Shown here piece by piece: positions 60,364-64,000 of a stretch of 64,000 nucleotides of DNA. Position 1 is the first letter of the stretch. Every line of letters starts with the position of its first letter. A program made the position numbers and the translations under genes. Origin of the DNA: Amarolinea aalborgensis (lineage in GTDB: Bacteria; Chloroflexota; Anaerolineae; SSC4; Amarolineaceae); contig NZ_UETR01000006.1 of assembly GCF_900491745.1 (NCBI RefSeq), positions 1 through 64,000 of the forward strand, read 5' to 3'. Under the pieces are notes generated by a model. It worked only from the letters and a program-made list of their open reading frames with translations, was not told the DNA's origin and ran no database searches.

Positions 60364-61632
60364 TCAGGCTGGCAGCGGCTGCTCACGGAAACGCCAGATG
60401 GCCCAGGTGGCGGCGGCGTAGGCCAGCAGGGAGATGACGAAAAGCGCAGGGAAACCCGCGCCATCCACGATGAAGCCGCCGATGCCGGTCAGCAGAACGG
60501 TGATGCCGACCAGGGTGTTGGTGAAGCCGATGTAGAGCGAGCGCGCCGCCGGCGGCGACATGTCTAGCAGCAGCGGGCCAAGCGAAACACCTACGGCCGC
60601 ATCACGAACGCCCACCAGGATGAAAATCAGCACAAAGAGCGTCTGCGCACCCAGGAGGCGGCTCAACGGCCAGACCGCAAGCACGATCATCAAGACAAGA
60701 ACGCCCATCCCGGTGCCGAAGCGCAGGACCAGGCGATTGCCGCGCCGGGCCGAAAGCTGGCCCCAAACAACATAGGCCGCCAGGCTGGCCGCGATGTTGG
60801 CGGACAGGAAGATGCCAACCGCGCCCGCCGCCACCTGCAGCCGCTGCGCCGCAAAAATGGTGAAAAAAGGCGTCGCCATGCTGCCCGCAATCAAGGCCAG
60901 GCGCAGCCCCAGGAAATGGCGGAAGTTCGGGTCGGCCTGCAGCGCGGCGCGCGCGCGACCTAACTGGGTCAGCAGGCCGGCGCGGTCAACCAAAGCGGCG
61001 TTGGCCGGCTCGCGCACCGCGGCAAAGGCCGCCATCGCGACCGCGGCCAGCACGCTCGCCACGGCAAACATCAGCGCGAAGTTGTCGGGAAAACGGATGG
61101 GGCTGGCGTCGCTGAGCAGATTGCGCACCCAGACGCCCGCGCCAACGCCGAGCAGGCTGCCCAGCGACAAACGCCAGGAAAAGAACAGCCCGCGCTGGCC
61201 GGGCGGCACCACCTTCGCCACCACATCCATAAAGGAAAGACCGCCGAAGCCAGAGGCCAATTGATTGGCCATGAGCAGGCTGAAGAAGAGGAGCAGCTGC
61301 CAGCCTTTGTCCTTGACGGCATAGGCGGTCAGCGCCAGCAAGATCAGGCAAATCATGCGGATGACCGCCATAGCGCGGTAAATCGGCAGCGCTTTTGGCC
61401 TGCTCTGAAACCAACCCGACACCCACAGTTGCGGTAAATACCAACCCGCCTGGCTCAACGGGTAGACGAGGCCGAGCAGGATATGCGAATCGGTCAGGAA
61501 GCTGGCAAACGTCACCAGCACCAGGCTGGGATCGAGCAGGGTGTCTACACCGGCAAACAAAACGCCGTTGACCACGCCCAAGTTGAAATCACGCCGCCGC
61601 GCGGCCGCGGCGAGCGATTGAATAAGGCCCAT
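60364..61632 (-). CDS. MFS transporter
   Basis: A 422-residue major facilitator superfamily protein with about twelve hydrophobic segments. N-terminal SLVLVTFASFLTDSHILLGL and the loop after it (PPGQRGLFFSWRLSLGSLLG) resemble drug- or sugar-type MFS proteins. C-terminal half has AAQRLQVAAGAVGIFLSANI. Substrate unknown. It converges on the DUF1573 gene and is divergent from the M16 peptidase gene. Confidence 0.85.
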   Translation of the reverse strand: MGLIQSLAAAARRRDFNLGVVNGVLFAGVDTLLDPSLVLVTFASFLTDSHILLGLVYPLSQAGWYLPQLWVSGWFQSRPKALPIYRAMAVIRMICLILLALTAYAVKDKGWQLLLFFSLLMANQLASGFGGLSFMDVVAKVVPPGQRGLFFSWRLSLGSLLGVGAGVWVRNLLSDASPIRFPDNFALMFAVASVLAAVAMAAFAAVREPANAALVDRAGLLTQLGRARAALQADPNFRHFLGLRLALIAGSMATPFFTIFAAQRLQVAAGAVGIFLSANIAASLAAYVVWGQLSARRGNRLVLRFGTGMGVLVLMIVLAVWPLSRLLGAQTLFVLIFILVGVRDAAVGVSLGPLLLDMSPPAARSLYIGFTNTLVGITVLLTGIGGFIVDGAGFPALFVISLLAYAAATWAIWRFREQPLPA

Positions 61633-61742
61633 ACAATCTCTCCCATAAACTTCGCACGCGAAACCGGCCTGACTGGACAGCCGGGCCGGTTCTTCGAGCG
61701 CTCATCGTAGCACAGACGGCAAAAGTGGGCAAGAACCAATTG

Positions 61743-61771
61743 TAGACAGCGGGCATGTCTTGCGATATAAT
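61743..61771 (+). promoter_or_regulatory. promoter of the M16 peptidase gene
   Basis: TAGACA (61743-61748), 17-nt spacer, TATAAT (61766-61771), about 45 nt before the TTG start. Confidence 0.6.
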
Positions 61772-61815
61772 CAGCCTTCACGACGAAATTCAGACCAGGA
61801 GTCAAGCAGGCACCA

Positions 61816-63204
61816 TTGAGTAATCTGATCCATCCATTATTACAAATCGAACAAACCATGCTACCCAATGGGCTGGCGGTGTGGTGTAAGGAACGCCCAG
61901 GCACCGGCTCGGTTGTCTTACGGCTGGTGGTGCGCGTAGGCGCACGCCACGAAGCCGACGGGCAAGACGGCATCGCCCATTTTCTCGAGCATCTGATCTT
62001 CGACGGCACCGCGCGCTGGCAAGAGAAGGAAATTCGCCAGGTGATCGAGCGCGTTGGCGGCAGCTTCAACGGCTATACCGGCCACGAAGGCACCATCTAC
62101 GAGGTCGAAGTCCTGGCCGAACACCTCAACCTGGCGTTGGACTGGCTGGCGGAGATCGTCTTCCGCAGCAACCTGAGCGATGAACAGGTGCGCAAGGAAA
62201 AAGGGGTCATCTTCCAGGAACGCGGCGGCCGCATGGGCGCCTTTTTCAACTGGCTGGAAGACCTGGCTGACCGGCTGCACATTGACTACGATTTGTACAA
62301 GAGCCTCATGCGCCAGTTGTTCCCCGGCGCCGCCCTGGAGCGTGAAGTGACCGGCTACGAACGCACGCTGCAGCGCATCACCCGCGCCGAGCTGTTGGCC
62401 TTCTACCGGCGCTTCTATGTTCCGAACAACATGGTTTTGCTCATCGTCGGCGATGTCGAGGCGCCGACGGCCTTTGCCGAAACGGCCCGCTGGTTTGGCG
62501 AGTTCAAAGCCGGGCCAACGCCGCCGGCGCTGCCGCGGGCGCGATCCAGCCCGTCCCATTTTGTGGAGGTGCGCACGCAGTGGCCCGACTGGATTGATCG
62601 CGCGTACCTGTGGTATGGTGCGCGCACCGTGGGCCTCAATCACCCAGACCAGGCGTCCATCCTCATCCTCAGTTGGATCATCGGCGACCGTCTGCGCGAG
62701 GAGATGCGCGAGCGCCGCGGCCTGGTCTATTGGCTAGGCGCGGCCAACAACACCATGACCGATGTCGGCTACTTTAGCATCGAGACCGATGCCGACGGCG
62801 CGAATGTGACGGCCATCCTGGATTACATTGACCAGGTTCTGGGCGATGTCAAGAACGGCAAGCTGGAAGAGACCGATCTGGATTACGCCAAGCGCGCCAT
62901 TCGTGGGCGCAATGTCCTGGCCATGGATAGCAATGATCGCCTGGCCGAAGTTTTCACCGGGCCAGCGCTGACCCTGCGCCCCGGCGAGTCGCTGCCCGAT
63001 TTTTTTGCCGAGATCGAGGCCGTCACATTGCCTGATCTGCAGCGCGTAGCCACCACCTACTTCACGCCGGATAACAGCTACCTGGCGCTCTCGCGGCCGG
63101 CCTTCACCTTCCGCGACGCGGCGATCGCGGTCGGCGGCGGACTGCTGGCCTTGGCCCCCGTGGTCTATACACGTCTGCGGCGCAAGCAGGAAGCCAGAGG
63201 CTGA
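61816..63204 (+). CDS. M16 family metallopeptidase (insulinase-like)
   Basis: A 462-residue M16 peptidase. The inverted zinc motif HFLEH (about 55-59, in GIAHFLEHLIFDG) is present, as is the later E in the GGSFNGYTGHEGTIYEVEVL region. The C-terminal half is the second M16 domain, with GLNHPDQASI and ERRGLVYWLGAAN. The end shows a hydrophobic stretch (VGGGLLALAPVVYTRL) and charged tail. TTG 61816 follows AGGAGTC and is the likely start; ATG 61858 is the alternative. M16 enzymes degrade peptides or process exported proteins. It has its own TATAAT promoter. Confidence 0.92.
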   Translation: MSNLIHPLLQIEQTMLPNGLAVWCKERPGTGSVVLRLVVRVGARHEADGQDGIAHFLEHLIFDGTARWQEKEIRQVIERVGGSFNGYTGHEGTIYEVEVLAEHLNLALDWLAEIVFRSNLSDEQVRKEKGVIFQERGGRMGAFFNWLEDLADRLHIDYDLYKSLMRQLFPGAALEREVTGYERTLQRITRAELLAFYRRFYVPNNMVLLIVGDVEAPTAFAETARWFGEFKAGPTPPALPRARSSPSHFVEVRTQWPDWIDRAYLWYGARTVGLNHPDQASILILSWIIGDRLREEMRERRGLVYWLGAANNTMTDVGYFSIETDADGANVTAILDYIDQVLGDVKNGKLEETDLDYAKRAIRGRNVLAMDSNDRLAEVFTGPALTLRPGESLPDFFAEIEAVTLPDLQRVATTYFTPDNSYLALSRPAFTFRDAAIAVGGGLLALAPVVYTRLRRKQEARG

Positions 63205-63549
63205 AGCCGTCTGGCTACGACTTAGAAACCCCTGCGGGGCTAAGCGGGAGGCCCGAAGGGGCTTGGCCCCGGCGGACTGACATCCATAGGTAAGCATTCA
63301 GAGGAATAGACAGGACGCAGATCAACGCTGGCTGCGCACGCAGATTTGGCGATTTTGCTGGGCAGCCAATGTAACTCCTGGGACAATTGTGGCAGCACGC
63401 GCGGGGTTGAGGGCTTTTTTGGTCCAATCTGCGTTTTTCTGCGTGCATCTGCGTTCTACTCTAGAACGTCATGATTTGTTTTATCAGCGTTCTTTGCGCC
63501 TTTGGGTGAACCATTTGGCTCCAGATTGCCCGCATAAGGAAGGAAAGCG
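63205..63549. other. 345-bp gap with degenerate repeats
   Basis: A CCCCTGCGGGG hairpin and a GGGGCTTGGCCCC-type palindrome lie at about 63230-63280, and TCTGCGT-like words recur at 63425-63455. Both resemble fragments of the dispersed repeats in this window. No ORF. Confidence 0.4.
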
Positions 63550-64000
63550 ATGACGACCCAGAAATCACATAAACTGCTCATGATCCCCGGCCCGATCGAG
63601 TTCGAGCCGGCCGTGCTTGCGGCCCTGGCGGAACCAACCCCCAGCCACGTCGCGCCGGATTTCATCGAGGTTTTTGGCCGGGTGCTGGACAACCTGCGCA
63701 CCGTCTTTCAGGCGCCGGACGGTCAGCCGTTCGTCTTGGCTGGCTCTGGCACCCTGGCGATGGAAGCGGCCGTGGCCAATCTGCTCGAGGCGGGCGACCG
63801 CGTGCTGCAGATCAACACCGGCTACTTCAGCGACCGCATGGCCGCGATCTGCGAACGCTCCGGCGCGATCATCACGCAGGTGCGCGCGCCGGCGATTGGC
63901 GATGTCCCCGCGCTGGAAGAAATCCAGATGGCGCTGCAGCAGGATCACTACACGCTGATGACCATCACGCACGTGGACACCTCCACCGGGGTGTTGACCG
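63550..64000 (+). CDS. class V aminotransferase (alanine-glyoxylate type), partial
   Basis: The first 150 codons of a class V aminotransferase that runs off the window. The start MTTQKSHKLLMIPGPIEF is typical of alanine/serine-glyoxylate aminotransferases, as are SHVAPDF, FVLAGSGTLAMEAAVANLLE and VLQINTGYFSDRMAAICERSG; ITHVDTSTGVLT is the usual approach to the PLP site. The lysine that binds PLP lies beyond the window. AGGAAAGCG before ATG 63550 supports the start. Confidence 0.92.
   Translation, partial: MTTQKSHKLLMIPGPIEFEPAVLAALAEPTPSHVAPDFIEVFGRVLDNLRTVFQAPDGQPFVLAGSGTLAMEAAVANLLEAGDRVLQINTGYFSDRMAAICERSGAIITQVRAPAIGDVPALEEIQMALQQDHYTLMTITHVDTSTGVLT

Noticed and set aside
1..64000. tRNA or rRNA genes
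   Set aside because: No cloverleaf-like GTTCRANYC/T-arm pattern or rRNA sequence was recognised by eye; a tRNAscan run could still find one.

Overview
The window is high-GC DNA with long secreted proteins ending in a membrane segment plus arginines, many C-terminal Ig-like modules, intergenic palindromic repeats and recurrent TACAAT-type -10 boxes. Together with gene content (ComEC, BY-kinase exopolysaccharide genes, PqqD/HPr-kinase-like pair, DUF4332) this suggests a Chloroflexota bacterium of the Anaerolineae/Caldilineae type. The assignment is an inference; no rRNA or tRNA was seen.

Layout. 0.2-6.2 kb: a coiled-coil nuclease-like protein and an exopolysaccharide block (Wzz/BY-kinase fusion, O-antigen-ligase-like polymerase, anchored hypothetical, NTP_transf_5 nucleotidyltransferase). 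6.3-14.3 kb: two secreted surface proteins, the first about 2,100 residues and frameshifted. 14.5-15.9 kb: a compact PqqD-like / HPr-kinase-like / 50-residue peptide unit that looks like a minimal RiPP locus. 16.3-20.1 kb: a gingipain-like C25 peptidase with a dockerin-like tail, broken by two compensating frameshifts. 20.1-24.8 kb: two GT-C-type membrane proteins and a third secreted protein carrying the same C-terminal module as the two above. 24.8-30.6 kb: a palindromic repeat cluster, DUF4332, a small helical protein, ComEC, and an array of about 25 59-bp two-hairpin repeats. 30.7-38.2 kb: a giant secreted protein, a B12-type radical SAM protein and a convergent ATP-grasp enzyme. 38.4-41.6 kb: toxin-antitoxin cassettes between attC-like sites. 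41.6-42.9 kb: an ISL3-type insertion sequence with terminal inverted repeats and an 8-bp target duplication, inserted in the last codons of a META-domain lipoprotein gene. 43.5-46.4 kb: trypsin-like protease, O-methyltransferase, DUF427. 46.5-60.4 kb: a copper/redox region (cupredoxin, Cu P-type ATPase, YHS protein, DUF302, cytochrome c, DUF2085 operon, NarX/NarL-type two-component pair, rhodanese, SHOCT protein, then PCYCGC lipoprotein, CuA protein, NapH/NosR-like Fe-S membrane protein, CuA-cytochrome c fusion and DUF1573 protein). 60.4-64 kb: MFS transporter, M16 peptidase and the start of a class V aminotransferase.

The main discovery is that two genes appear to continue through an in-frame TGA read as selenocysteine. 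The radical SAM gene reads W-F-C-U-A-E-P across TGA 36912-36914, and the DUF1573 gene reads G-C-U-P-P across TGA 60168-60170 and then continues for 59 family-like residues. Each TGA is followed by a hairpin whose apical loop starts with G 19-20 nt downstream, as expected of bacterial SECIS elements. No selenocysteine machinery gene lies in the window, so this needs genome-level confirmation.
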